A stretch of DNA of 64,000 bases. Origin: CAYWBI01 sp964456445 (GTDB lineage Bacteria; Calditrichota; Calditrichia; Calditrichales; J004). The position numbers and the translations under genes are program-made. Of the stretch, positions 40,047 to 48,637 are shown in pieces. The stretch spans positions 1-64,000 of the forward strand of contig CAYWBI010000001.1 of NCBI GenBank assembly GCA_964456445.1. Reading direction: 5' to 3'. Position 1 is the first letter of the stretch. Each line of letters opens with the position of its first letter. The notes under the pieces are model-generated. The model had not been told where the DNA came from and did no database searches. It saw nothing but the letters and a program-made list of their open reading frames with translations.

Positions 40047-40634
40047 TCAGTTTGCGCTTTCAATTATCTGAAGCCTAAAACTAATTATGTACTTATTATT
40101 TTTTACCGAAAATGGTAAAATCTCAAGTCCTGGCAGAGATTCCCTAAAGTACTTTAATTGTTTACTCAGTGCATTAACGTTTAATTTATCTGTCTTACTT
40201 AATATTATCTTAAACGGAAGATCAAAATGTTGTAGCCAGGCAATCATTTCCTGATCACTTTTTTGTAGTTCATGCCTGGAATCGATCAATAAAAAAATGA
40301 TTTGTAAATGATCATTCTTTAGAACGTAGTCTTCTAACATTTTTTGCCATTTAACTTTTAAAGTTTTCGGCAACTTTGCGTATCCATAACCGGGCAAATC
40401 AACACAATAAAATTTATTGGCGGTAATAAAATAATTTATTAGTTGTGTTTTACCGGGCGTAGAAGAGACCTTAACCAGGTTTTTCCGGTTAAAAACGGCA
40501 TTGAGCAAGGAAGACTTACCCACATTAGATCGCCCGATAAAGGCGAACTCCGGTAAGAGTGGCTTTGGCCGATTGGTTAAAGTGGTGATACTTTTTACAA
40601 AAGAGGTATCGCCAAAATATTTTACTGTATTCAT
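40047..40634 (-). CDS. engB: Ribosome biogenesis GTPase YihA/EngB
   Basis: The 195-residue GTPase has FIGRSNVGKSSLLN (G1), TPGKTQLINYF (G2), DLPGYGYAKLPK (G3) and LSKTDKL (G4). It promotes late 50S assembly in other bacteria. The G5 region near the C-terminus reads FSVKNNKYI rather than the usual SS(x)TGxG, a weak point of the match. A 206-base gap separates it from the carboxylase gene, and a hairpin terminator of trxA lies upstream of its start. Confidence 0.92.
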   Translation of the reverse strand: MNTVKYFGDTSFVKSITTLTNRPKPLLPEFAFIGRSNVGKSSLLNAVFNRKNLVKVSSTPGKTQLINYFITANKFYCVDLPGYGYAKLPKTLKVKWQKMLEDYVLKNDHLQIIFLLIDSRHELQKSDQEMIAWLQHFDLPFKIILSKTDKLNVNALSKQLKYFRESLPGLEILPFSVKNNKYIISFRLQIIESAN

Positions 40635-40648
40635 TTTATGTCCCTAAA

Positions 40649-40683
40649 TAAAAACAGCCGTCCCTCAATTAGAACAGCTGTTT
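40649..40683 (-). terminator. Probable terminator after trxA
   Basis: On the minus strand AAACAGC pairs with GCTGTTT around an 18-base loop and is followed by TTTTTATTTA. It lies 28 bases after the trxA stop and 15 bases before the engB start, so it can separate the two genes. Confidence 0.55.
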
Positions 40684-40711
40684 AGATAGATGTAGCCAGG
40701 TAAATTTATTA

Positions 40712-41035
40712 TTACAGCAATGCTTTTAAACGTTCTTCGATGGCGTTTCTCGGTACAGCGCCTAAAATTTGATCAACGGGTTTTCCGTCTTTAAAAAATA
40801 AAAGTGTCGGAATAGAACGGATACCATAACTCATGGACGATTTAGAGTTTAAATCCACATTTAGCTTGCCAACTTTTACCTTACCTGTATATTCACTTGC
40901 CAGTTCTTCTACGATGGGCCCGATAAGCCGACATGGCGCACACCATTCTGCCCAAAAATCAACGATTACTGGTATGTCTGATTTTAATACTTCTTCTTCA
41001 AAATTTTTATCGTTTAATTCCGTGTAATTCCCCAT
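40712..41035 (-). CDS. trxA: Thioredoxin
   Basis: Thioredoxin reduces protein disulfides in the cytoplasm with electrons from thioredoxin reductase. The 107-residue product has the thioredoxin fold with VIVDFWAEWCAPCRLIGPIV; the active site is WCAPC rather than the textbook WCGPC, a common variant that shifts redox potential somewhat. It also has the cis-proline segment RSIPTLLFFKDG. There is no signal peptide. It is a single gene between engB and rlpA with a probable terminator after it. Confidence 0.94.
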   Translation of the reverse strand: MGNYTELNDKNFEEEVLKSDIPVIVDFWAEWCAPCRLIGPIVEELASEYTGKVKVGKLNVDLNSKSSMSYGIRSIPTLLFFKDGKPVDQILGAVPRNAIEERLKALL

Positions 41036-41103
41036 AGCTTCTCCGATATTTGTTTTTCAGTTCTAAATTAATAATTTTTGAAATTAGAAACAGGATAGAT
41101 GCA

Positions 41104-41571
41104 CTACAAATTATTTTTCGCCGGGATGTAAATTATTTCCGCGGAAAATTTTGTAGTACCTGTGGCTAACATTGCTATTTTTTTTGCGGCAGCATAGGAT
41201 AGGTCCAATTCCCTGCCCCTGACAAATGGGCCGCGGTCATTTATCCGAACGACAACAGTTTTGGAATTTATTAAATTTGTAATTTTTAACAATGTACCGA
41301 AGGGAAGTGTTTTATGTGCTGCTGTTAGTTTATACATATCAAAAATTTCCCCATTGGCCGTTTTCTTGCCTTGAAATTTTTGACCATAGTACGAACATAT
41401 ACCCGAAATATATTTGTTTGTCTTAACCGTTCGCATCCGGCTGTGATCGTATCTTTTGCTACCATCAGAATTAGCAGTGGTACGTAAACCGCGATCAACT
41501 GTACAGGAGATGAAGAGCATCGAATATAACATTCCTGCAAACAGAGCTGTTAATAGTCTATTATCGGTCAT
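41104..41571 (-). CDS. rlpA: RlpA-like double-psi beta-barrel lipoprotein
   Basis: The 155-residue protein has a lipoprotein signal with LFISC at about residue 22, then the DPBB domain: GICSYYGQKFQGKKTANGEI, KLTAAHKTLPFGTLLKITNL, VVVRINDRGPFVRGRELDLS and YAAAKKIAML. RlpA proteins cleave naked glycan strands at the septum or act there structurally; the catalytic aspartate of NDRGPF is kept. A SPOR domain is absent, so septal targeting must differ from E. coli RlpA. It overlaps the upstream TPR lipoprotein gene by 11 bases. Confidence 0.9.
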   Translation of the reverse strand: MTDNRLLTALFAGMLYSMLFISCTVDRGLRTTANSDGSKRYDHSRMRTVKTNKYISGICSYYGQKFQGKKTANGEIFDMYKLTAAHKTLPFGTLLKITNLINSKTVVVRINDRGPFVRGRELDLSYAAAKKIAMLATGTTKFSAEIIYIPAKNNL

Positions 41572-43612
41572 CTTTTAAAGGTAATTTTATCTGTTCTTTA
41601 TCTTTGTCGAAAATTTTCTTGTTTATACGTGTCTTTATTTTTTGACTTTCTTTCTTTTTTTCAACCGGTTTGGGTTTTGGCAATGGCTTTACTTTTCTTA
41701 TTGCAATTTTACCCTGATCCGTTTGTGGGTATCCCTTTGCCAATAGCGAATAATATGTAAACGCCTGATGCGGATTTTTAAGATAGTTCTCCGAAATATA
41801 CGCTGCGGCATATAATGATTTTATAGCCCAGACAGTACCGGAATCATGTTTGGCGATGGAGTTATATAGTTTTACAGCCTGCGGATATTGTTTATCGGTA
41901 AATGCCTTTTCTGCTTCGATAAACTTAAGCTTAATTTTTTCTTCTTTTGCGTCAGATTGACTAAGATCAATACCTAATAATTTTCGACCGTAAATAGTGT
42001 CTCTGTATTTAGTTTTGATAATACCGGCAATGGAGTCTGCCCTGCTGCTATCTTTGTCAATGGTATGGTAGATAAAATAAAGCGAATAATAGGCCTGGGG
42101 TAAAAGCAGGGAATCGGAGAAATGATTTATAAAATTATTGAAGCGGAACTCCGCGCTATCATAGTTCATATAGTTAATCAGGAAATATTCTGCTATTTTG
42201 TAACTGTTCTTCTTGAAGCTTTCCCGCACTTCTTCCGGTGTACGGCTTATGGCCACTTTTTTTTCTTTTATTTTCTTCGCTGTCTTGGCAACAGTTTTAA
42301 CGTTTTGGTCGTTTTCAGAAAACCCGGTGTTTTCATATCCGGTATTTGTATTCTCAATTGTATGAGAATCATTTGTTAAATCATCTTGTGTTGCGCTGCT
42401 ATCCTGTGTTGGCTGATTTTCCGAAATATTTACTTCAATGGTATCCTTGCCTGTCACCAAACTATCCACTAACGACGAATCTCCATGTTCGAGTTTATAC
42501 AAATTACTGATATCATTGTTTAATCCGCTATGGATTTTTATATATTGAGTGAGTAGTGTAGAACGGGTTTTGGCTTCTTTGATTGCTTCGGACCTGGGAT
42601 ATTCAGTGCGGACACGATCGTAATAAACCTCTGCAGAATCAAATTGTCCATATTCAAATTCATACAGTTGTGCAATGTAAAATGCAGCAAGTGCGGCGCC
42701 TTCTTTTCTTGGGTATGTCTTTAGCACGTCATGATAATTTTCCATGGCAAAATTATATTCCCCCTGGAATTCATATATATTGGCCAACTTGGCTGCAATA
42801 AGTGAATAATAAGTTTTAAACCGGGCATTGTGAAGGGAATTTTTTAGAAAAGTCTGAGCCTCTTCTTTCTGGCCCAATTCCAAATAAGCATCGACCATGC
42901 TTTTCATTGCAGAAAATTGTCGAATAATAGGTGAATCGGATTGTAGCACTAATTTATAGCTATCTATGGCCTGTTTATATTTTTTTGCTTTAAAATAACT
43001 GTCGCCCAATTTATAAACCGTTGCCCCTCTTAACTTGCTGTCATTACTTAGGGCCAGACATTTATTGTAATTATCTATGGCATTATAATAATCATCTGAG
43101 TCAAAATAAAGATCGGCAAGGTTTGCATGTGCCTGGGCTTTGATTTCATCAGTGCCATTGCTCTCCAGAATATCCGAATAAATTTTTAAAGCTTCTTCAG
43201 GTTTGTCTTCTTTAAGGTATGTCTTGCCCAGCCACAGTTGTACATTTGGAATGTATTCGGATTTTAAGTACTTCTTTAAAAATTGTTCAAAAATATCCCG
43301 CGCCTTGTCATATTCTTCCAATTGATAATGTGATTTGCCAATAAGAAAAAGTGCGTCATCCGCCCAGGAACTTGAGTCACCATATTGGTTGATAACCTTC
43401 CAGGATTTGGTGATCGCCTTTTTAAAATAGGTCGGATTTTTCCTGCTGGATTTTTTTAGCTTTGCTTCTTCATTTTTTATCAGACCGGTGCGATAATTTT
43501 CTTCGGCATTAAAAAAAGTGTTATAATATGCACAGCCAAGGACAAAAAACAACAATAATAGGGTTGCAAGCTTTTTTGTTTTTTTATAGTACGTCACAGT
43601 TTTCTCCGCCAA
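41561..43612 (-). CDS. Large TPR outer-membrane lipoprotein
   Basis: The 683-residue protein begins with a lipoprotein signal (LLLLFFVLGC at about residues 18-27) and then AYYNTFFNAEENYR, a start I associate with FCB-group TPR lipoproteins. Residues about 60-350 are repeated TPR units (for example WADDALFLIGKSHYQLEEYD and AYLELGQKEEAQTFLKNSL). A low-complexity Asp/Asn/Thr-rich spacer (about 400-440) follows, then more TPR-like units to about 650 and a lysine-rich tail. It probably acts as a scaffold at the inner face of the outer membrane. It overlaps rlpA, so both may serve envelope maintenance or division. A catalytic domain is not visible. Confidence 0.84.
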   Translation of the reverse strand: MAEKTVTYYKKTKKLATLLLLFFVLGCAYYNTFFNAEENYRTGLIKNEEAKLKKSSRKNPTYFKKAITKSWKVINQYGDSSSWADDALFLIGKSHYQLEEYDKARDIFEQFLKKYLKSEYIPNVQLWLGKTYLKEDKPEEALKIYSDILESNGTDEIKAQAHANLADLYFDSDDYYNAIDNYNKCLALSNDSKLRGATVYKLGDSYFKAKKYKQAIDSYKLVLQSDSPIIRQFSAMKSMVDAYLELGQKEEAQTFLKNSLHNARFKTYYSLIAAKLANIYEFQGEYNFAMENYHDVLKTYPRKEGAALAAFYIAQLYEFEYGQFDSAEVYYDRVRTEYPRSEAIKEAKTRSTLLTQYIKIHSGLNNDISNLYKLEHGDSSLVDSLVTGKDTIEVNISENQPTQDSSATQDDLTNDSHTIENTNTGYENTGFSENDQNVKTVAKTAKKIKEKKVAISRTPEEVRESFKKNSYKIAEYFLINYMNYDSAEFRFNNFINHFSDSLLLPQAYYSLYFIYHTIDKDSSRADSIAGIIKTKYRDTIYGRKLLGIDLSQSDAKEEKIKLKFIEAEKAFTDKQYPQAVKLYNSIAKHDSGTVWAIKSLYAAAYISENYLKNPHQAFTYYSLLAKGYPQTDQGKIAIRKVKPLPKPKPVEKKKESQKIKTRINKKIFDKDKEQIKLPLKDDR

Positions 43613-43615
43613 TCA

Positions 43616-44353
43616 TCAACGAATACGGTCTAAGGTCATTACAAGTTGCGTTAAAACTTTGGATGCTTCACCCCGGATCACCTCGTCCATATCATCGGAA
43701 ATGGCCGTTTTTTCGGGGTTTATCTCAACAACATAGGCGCCATTTCCCTTTGCAATATAGGGCAATGACGCAGCCGGTTCCACAAGGGCCGATGTGCCTA
43801 TCGAGAAAAAAACCTCGCACGTTGCACTTAACTCTTGTGCTTTAGCAAGGATTTTAGGATTTAAGGCTTCCCCGAACAGAACGATATCGGGCTTTACCAA
43901 TCCACCACATTTATCACATTTCTCAACCTCATTTTCCATAACCGATGATTCAACCTTTGAGAGATGATTACAAGAAGTACAACGGTTAAAAGTTATATTG
44001 CCATGCAGCTCCAGTATGTTCGTGCTACCTGCTTTGTGGTGAAGATCATCAACATTTTGGGTTATCAGTGTAAAATCCTCAAAGTAATTCTCAATATCGA
44101 CCAATGAGTAATGCCCAAGATTTGGTTTTATTTTTTTTAACAGATCACGTCTCCAGCGGTAAAACTGCCAAAATAGTTTTGGATTGTTTTCCAATGCATC
44201 AATAGTTGCTAATTTATCAACCGGATAATTGTTCCATAAACCATTTTTTCCTCTAAAAGTTGGCACACCGCTTTCAGCGGAAATCCCGGCGCCGGTCAGT
44301 ACGGTTAATGTATATGCATTTTTTAAACGTGATAAAAGTTTTTGAGAAAACAT
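43616..44353 (-). CDS. NAD-dependent sirtuin deacylase (CobB-like)
   Basis: The 245-residue Sir2 protein has LTGAGISAESGVPTFRGKNG, TQNVDDLHHKAGSTNILELH with the catalytic histidine, two zinc CxxC pairs (CTSCNH and CDKCGG), PDIVLFGEAL and IGTSALVEPAASLPY. The segment FWQFYRWRRDLL carries the tyrosine/arginine pair (YxxR) that gives class III sirtuins preference for succinyl or malonyl lysine. It removes acyl groups from lysines using NAD. It lies 3 bases downstream of the TPR lipoprotein's start region and follows an unknown membrane protein gene by 16 bases. Confidence 0.93.
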   Translation of the reverse strand: MFSQKLLSRLKNAYTLTVLTGAGISAESGVPTFRGKNGLWNNYPVDKLATIDALENNPKLFWQFYRWRRDLLKKIKPNLGHYSLVDIENYFEDFTLITQNVDDLHHKAGSTNILELHGNITFNRCTSCNHLSKVESSVMENEVEKCDKCGGLVKPDIVLFGEALNPKILAKAQELSATCEVFFSIGTSALVEPAASLPYIAKGNGAYVVEINPEKTAISDDMDEVIRGEASKVLTQLVMTLDRIR

Positions 44354-44369
44354 ATTTTTCCGTTTTTTA

Positions 44370-45341
44370 TTATGTAAAAAGAATAAAATATTGTTTGATT
44401 AGCCAAGGTAAAGCTATTAATAAAACAAGCGAGAAGCTACTTAAATGATTTATACGGGCCAATTTTAATATATAAGCCCATGAAAATGGACGGGCCAATA
44501 ATTTGTCCTGAGTGCTGTAAATTATATACAGATATATAAAAGATGTAATAAATAGGGCAATTAGTATCAATATAAAAATACCGGCAAAAAATAAGTTTAT
44601 GTTAAATATCGCCAATCGGTCCATGGGATATACAGATTGAGTAAAATAGGATAAAAACAGGTTATAAAGGTAGGCAGATATCAGCAGTGTAAATAATACA
44701 AAGGTTAACTTATACACTTGCATGGATCTGGGTGAGCGTTTCTTTTGAAACCGCTTGTTCGCCAGATAGAATATCACAAAACCTAATATTGGCAATGTTA
44801 AAGTCTGGTATGTTTCATCCCAAATACCAACGCCTTGATGTACAATGGCAGGAGAAATCACCAGTGGCATAAGCCAGCCCAAAATGCCGCTTAGATAATA
44901 ATATCCAAAGCAGATCAAATTAACTATTAGCACAACATTAAATATAATGGCCAATCGATGTAAATATTTTTTTCGGAATGATGGTATATATTTAAAGTAT
45001 AAATTCAAATATCCAAGGGATGAAATAATGATGACCGGTATGAACATGAAAATCAATGGCTGTAAGATATCAAACCTTCCGCCAAAAACAATGGAGTGAA
45101 AATCCTTAAGATGGCTGCTCCAGGCCGGGAAGATTAGTATTTGGCTGAGCGAAGCAATAAACAACAATATTGTTGTAATTTTAAGAAAACGGGTGATTTT
45201 TCCGGAAAAGGGCAAAACAGCCCCTTGTTGGTTTTCTTCACTGGGTCTTTTTGATGAAAATGTCTTTGCTGCGATAAACGATAGTAAGACAATTGCAATC
45301 GGGAATATTATAACGGATATTAAAAATAAATAATCTTCCAC
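44370..45341 (-). CDS. Unknown multi-pass membrane protein
   Basis: The 323-residue protein has about eight to nine hydrophobic segments with positively charged short loops (KKYLHRLAI, NKRFQKKRSPRSMQ). I do not recognise the family and see no transporter or enzyme motif. One aromatic-rich loop, PAIVHQGVGIWDETYQ, lies in the middle. The gene starts 46 bases downstream of the argD-like gene and is followed after 16 bases by the sirtuin, suggesting an operon but not a function. A heme or quinone role would need motifs I do not see. Confidence 0.7.
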   Translation of the reverse strand: MEDYLFLISVIIFPIAIVLLSFIAAKTFSSKRPSEENQQGAVLPFSGKITRFLKITTILLFIASLSQILIFPAWSSHLKDFHSIVFGGRFDILQPLIFMFIPVIIISSLGYLNLYFKYIPSFRKKYLHRLAIIFNVVLIVNLICFGYYYLSGILGWLMPLVISPAIVHQGVGIWDETYQTLTLPILGFVIFYLANKRFQKKRSPRSMQVYKLTFVLFTLLISAYLYNLFLSYFTQSVYPMDRLAIFNINLFFAGIFILILIALFITSFIYLYIIYSTQDKLLARPFSWAYILKLARINHLSSFSLVLLIALPWLIKQYFILFT

Positions 45342-45387
45342 GACTTAAATCCAGGTTAATTTAAAAAGTGATAATAAAATCAATTTA

Positions 45388-46566
45388 TTAATGATGAGCA
45401 AAAATCTTTTCTAAAATTCGGATAGCTTCGTCCACATGTTTTTTTTCTAAAATAAGCGGTGGCACAAAACGTAATGTTGATCCAGCGCCGGCAACATTAA
45501 AAAGGAGCCCCTGATGATACCCGTCGGCCATCATTTCAAGGCCAGAATGAAATACTTCTACACCAATCATCAGTCCTTCGCCACGGACGTCTTTAATTAA
45601 TTGTGGGAATTTATCTTTTAATCGGTTCAGGGCCTTTATAAAATATGCCCCGTTTTGGCTTACGTTCTTCAAAAAAGAAGGTGCACCTATGGTGTCAATT
45701 GCTGCAAGCCCTGTAGCGCATGCCAAAGGGTTGCCCCCATACGTTGTTCCATGCTCACCGAGCTGAAAGAGCCCGGAAAATTCTTCATCAACAAGGAAGG
45801 CGCCTAAAGGCAAGCCACCACCCAAACCTTTGGCACTGGCAATTGCATTTGGAATAAAATCAAACTTTTCCGAATAGTAGAAGCGCCCTGTCCTGCCAAC
45901 GCCGGACTGAATTTCATCTACAATAATTTTATATCCATAAACATCGCGTCCTTGAGATATGCTTTTGAGCATTTTATCTGAAACGGCTTTTATGCCCCCC
46001 TCGCCGGATAACCCTTCAAAGAATACCGCACATGTATTTTTTGAGATTGCTGCTTCAAATGCCTTTTGGTCATTTGCAGGCAAAAGATCAACCTGCGGAA
46101 GCAAGGGGTAAAAATCTTTACGATATTTTTCTTGCCCGGTCAAACTTAGAGCCCCCAAAGTACGGCCATGGAAACTTCCTTCAAAGGCAATAATTTGTCC
46201 TCTATCGTTAAGGTTGCCCCATTTTTTTACTAATTTAAGAAGACCTTCTATCGCTTCGGTTCCGCTGTTTGTAAGAAACAATTTTTTGTACGGAGTTAAT
46301 GAAAGCAGTTTCTCGGCGAATTTATAGTGAATATCCTGTATAAAATAGTTGCTGAGATGAAGATTGTTTTTTATTTGATTTTCAATAGCACGATTAATGG
46401 CAGGATGGTTGTAGCCAAGGGCATTTACGGCAATTCCAGCCAATAAATCGAGATAAGGTTTTTCTTTGTCATCATATAGATATACGCCTTCGCCCCGTAC
46501 TATATTCAAAGGTATCCGTTTATAAACCTGTATGAACGAGTTTGAATCTCTTTGCAAGTCGTACAT
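45388..46566 (-). CDS. argD: Acetylornithine/succinylornithine-type aminotransferase
   Basis: The 392-residue class III PLP aminotransferase has YLDLLAGIAVNALGYNHPAI, FLTNSGTEAIEGLLKL, GFHGRTLGALSLTG-type (SFHGRTLGALSLTGQEKYRK), IIVDEIQSGVGRTGRFYYSE and the lysine in ASAKGLGGGLPLGAFL. The sequence suits acetylornithine aminotransferase in arginine synthesis; ornithine or 4-aminobutyrate aminotransferase is possible because no other arg genes are nearby. Its start overlaps the stop of a TPR gene by one base (TAATG). Confidence 0.82.
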   Translation of the reverse strand: MYDLQRDSNSFIQVYKRIPLNIVRGEGVYLYDDKEKPYLDLLAGIAVNALGYNHPAINRAIENQIKNNLHLSNYFIQDIHYKFAEKLLSLTPYKKLFLTNSGTEAIEGLLKLVKKWGNLNDRGQIIAFEGSFHGRTLGALSLTGQEKYRKDFYPLLPQVDLLPANDQKAFEAAISKNTCAVFFEGLSGEGGIKAVSDKMLKSISQGRDVYGYKIIVDEIQSGVGRTGRFYYSEKFDFIPNAIASAKGLGGGLPLGAFLVDEEFSGLFQLGEHGTTYGGNPLACATGLAAIDTIGAPSFLKNVSQNGAYFIKALNRLKDKFPQLIKDVRGEGLMIGVEVFHSGLEMMADGYHQGLLFNVAGAGSTLRFVPPLILEKKHVDEAIRILEKIFAHH

Positions 46567-47243
46567 TATTTAACAGCTAATGTTATAAGTTCTGTCTGTG
46601 CATTAAATTTTAAAGAAGAACCGGGATAGTCATCAACAATCTTTTGGAACGCTGCTTTTGCTTCGGCAGTGTTGCCACTTGCCCGGTAATCCAATCCTGC
46701 CTGATATAAATAATTTGCAGCCTGTGGTAAATCTCCGGCTTTGTTCCATGCTGTTTTAAACGCTTCCGCAGCCATTTTAAAATCCTTTTCCTGCTCGTAA
46801 CATGCAGCAAGACCGGCATATCCGGATGAAAGTAAAATGGCGCTGCCTGAGTAAGAATCGACAAATTTCTGATAGGCATCTCTGGCTTCGGTATATTTCT
46901 TTTGTTTATATTTTACACCTGCCAACAGGAACAATCCCTGATCAGCGGCGTCTGTTCCGGCATAGCCATCAACCAGCATGGTTAAATACGACTCCGCCCC
47001 GGCTGTGTTCAGGCGGTCCAGTTCCACCTGGGCCTTACCAAGGATGGTCTCTGCTTTGTCCATGGTGTTGGTATGAAAATGATTAAAAACAAGGAACGCC
47101 GCAACGATTACTATGACGGCAACAGTAATATTAGTGATTTTACTTTTATTGTCTTCGTAATAGGTTTGGGCTTTGAGCATGTTATCCACTAAAGGATCGT
47201 GTTTTAATTCCTTTTTTGAATATTTTTTTTGCGCCTTTAACAT
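46566..47243 (-). CDS. Membrane-anchored TPR protein
   Basis: The 225-residue protein has a basic cytoplasmic start (MLKAQKKYSKKELK), a single membrane helix at about 40-58 (ITNITVAVIVIVAAFLVF), and about four TPR units (for example YTEARDAYQKFVDSYSGSAI and AEAKAAFQKIVDDYPGSS). The architecture resembles YfgM/AncA-type or 'tetratricopeptide repeat protein' chaperone partners of the secretion machinery. The ATG at 47243 is chosen because AAGGAG stands 6 bases before it; an ATG six codons upstream has no such site. It overlaps the argD-like gene by one base. Confidence 0.82.
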   Translation of the reverse strand: MLKAQKKYSKKELKHDPLVDNMLKAQTYYEDNKSKITNITVAVIVIVAAFLVFNHFHTNTMDKAETILGKAQVELDRLNTAGAESYLTMLVDGYAGTDAADQGLFLLAGVKYKQKKYTEARDAYQKFVDSYSGSAILLSSGYAGLAACYEQEKDFKMAAEAFKTAWNKAGDLPQAANYLYQAGLDYRASGNTAEAKAAFQKIVDDYPGSSLKFNAQTELITLAVK

Positions 47244-47305
47244 TATCGACTCCTTCATCAATGCGTATTTGATATGCTGAATATATATATAATTAATTTA
47301 TATTG

Positions 47306-47378
47306 TACCCCATCCAGGATTCGAACCTGGGCACCGGGATTAGGAATCCCGCGCTCTATCCTACTGAGCTAATGGGGC
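47306..47378 (-). tRNA. tRNA-Arg (CCT)
   Basis: On the minus strand GCCCCAT pairs with ATGGGGT (one G-T end wobble). The D arm is TAGCTCAGTAGGATAGAGC, and CGGGA/TCCCG encloses TTCCTAA, giving anticodon CCT (plus-strand 47342-47344). The T arm is GGTTCGAATCC. The discriminator is A and CCA is not encoded. Confidence 0.95.
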
Positions 47379-47389
47379 GTATAAATACC

Positions 47390-47413
47390 GAAACCCGTCT
47401 TTCAACGGGTTTC
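47390..47413. other. Hairpin upstream of tRNA-Arg
   Basis: GAAACCCGT pairs with ACGGGTTTC around a 6-base loop, 9 bp in all. It lies between the PorV-like gene and tRNA-Arg. There is no proper T-run on the minus strand, so it is either a poor terminator of the barrel gene or a processing structure. Confidence 0.4.
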
Positions 47414-47516
47414 AGTTTTAACAGTTTAAACTTAACGACTTTACTATTTTAAAGCAAAATCAATACTCGTATTAACTTAAAAAGGAAAATGCCTGTTTCC
47501 CTGCTTCGGCGATAAC

Positions 47517-48628
47517 TCATTCGCCAAATTGAAACGTACCGCCAAATGTAACACGTGAATCGGTATCCGTTCTGCTCGCTGTTCCGAAAGTTCCAAAATC
47601 AACATCATATTTAATGGCCTGTAGTTCGTAGGAAACGTCCAGTACAACTGGACCAAGAACCAATCCCGAACCGAGTGTTAAAACAGCGGCTGATACTTGT
47701 TTCTTATCAGTATCCCATTGAAAAAGAGGGTTGTTAAAGAAACCTATCCTTAGGGGAATAACCGCGCTGCCGCTGGTTAATAGATATTCTGCGCCAAGAT
47801 GAATAGAGTTTAAATCGGTATCAAACCCGTTATCGTCAAAAATTTAAAGTCATCAGAATTTGACCAGGCCCTGCTTTGGAAATCAGCGGCCAGTAACAGG
47901 TTATCTGTTGCATGGAACCCAATACCAATACTATAAAACAGTGGAACGGCAACAGCATTGTTGTCAAACTTTAAATCATGGGGCAGGTTTAGATTGGCAC
48001 CAATTGAAATCATTTCATTTGGCTTTAGCATTAAACCAACATCAATTGACGACCCGCTGTAATCTGAATTCGGGGTTGTCTGATCCGCACCTAAACTATT
48101 ATTGTAATAATCGTTTGAAGACCCTGTATAAATATTAAAAGCCGTACCTACAGATAGTAAATCGTTTATCTGTATGGCAATTGCAGGTGAAATAGCATTC
48201 ACTCCCCCGTCAGTTCCAATTGTCTCTGATGAATTATCTGTATAACTAAATGTTGTTTCTGATGTAAAATCATACTGATTTTTGAAGGCAACACCTACTA
48301 CTGTTCTCATCTCGCCGATTTTAAATGGTACAACAAAGCTGGCGAAGTTGATTTTAAATTTTGATGCCCGGTCAACGGTGGGCAATCCGTTCACACCTGT
48401 AAATTCCGTACTGCCAAAACCAAGACGCCCAACGATGCTGGCCTCCATGCTGTATAGTTGTGTTAGACCCGCTGTATTCCAGGATATTGCAGTTGCATCA
48501 TCGGCAACGCCGGTAAATGCATAGCCCATGCCTGCGGCCCGGGCGCCGTTTCCGGTAAAATTAAAATCCTGTGAGAATGAGATCGCTATCATAGCGAATA
48601 ATAAAACAAGCATTCGATTAAAATGCAT
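47517..48628 (-). pseudogene. PorV/UPF0164-like outer-membrane barrel protein, frameshifted
   Basis: The gene starts MHFNRMLVLLFAMIAISFSQ (signal peptide) and continues GARAAGMGYAFTGVADDATA and SWNTAGLTQL, the PorV/UPF0164 barrel signature. The frame runs to residue 272 and stops at 47810. Reading one base out of phase from about 47840 continues directly: FDDNGFDTDLNSIHLGAEYL and PLRIGFFNNPLFQWDTDKKQ, ending in the aromatic-terminal VTFGGTFQFGE at 47517. The break lies in a five-A run (47838-47842), so one missing base in an otherwise intact ~370-residue barrel protein explains it. It may be a sequencing error or a true inactivation. Such proteins carry secreted proteins or form channels. It follows the CsgG gene by 9 bases. 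Confidence 0.8.
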
Positions 48629-48637
48629 AAGGCCTCC

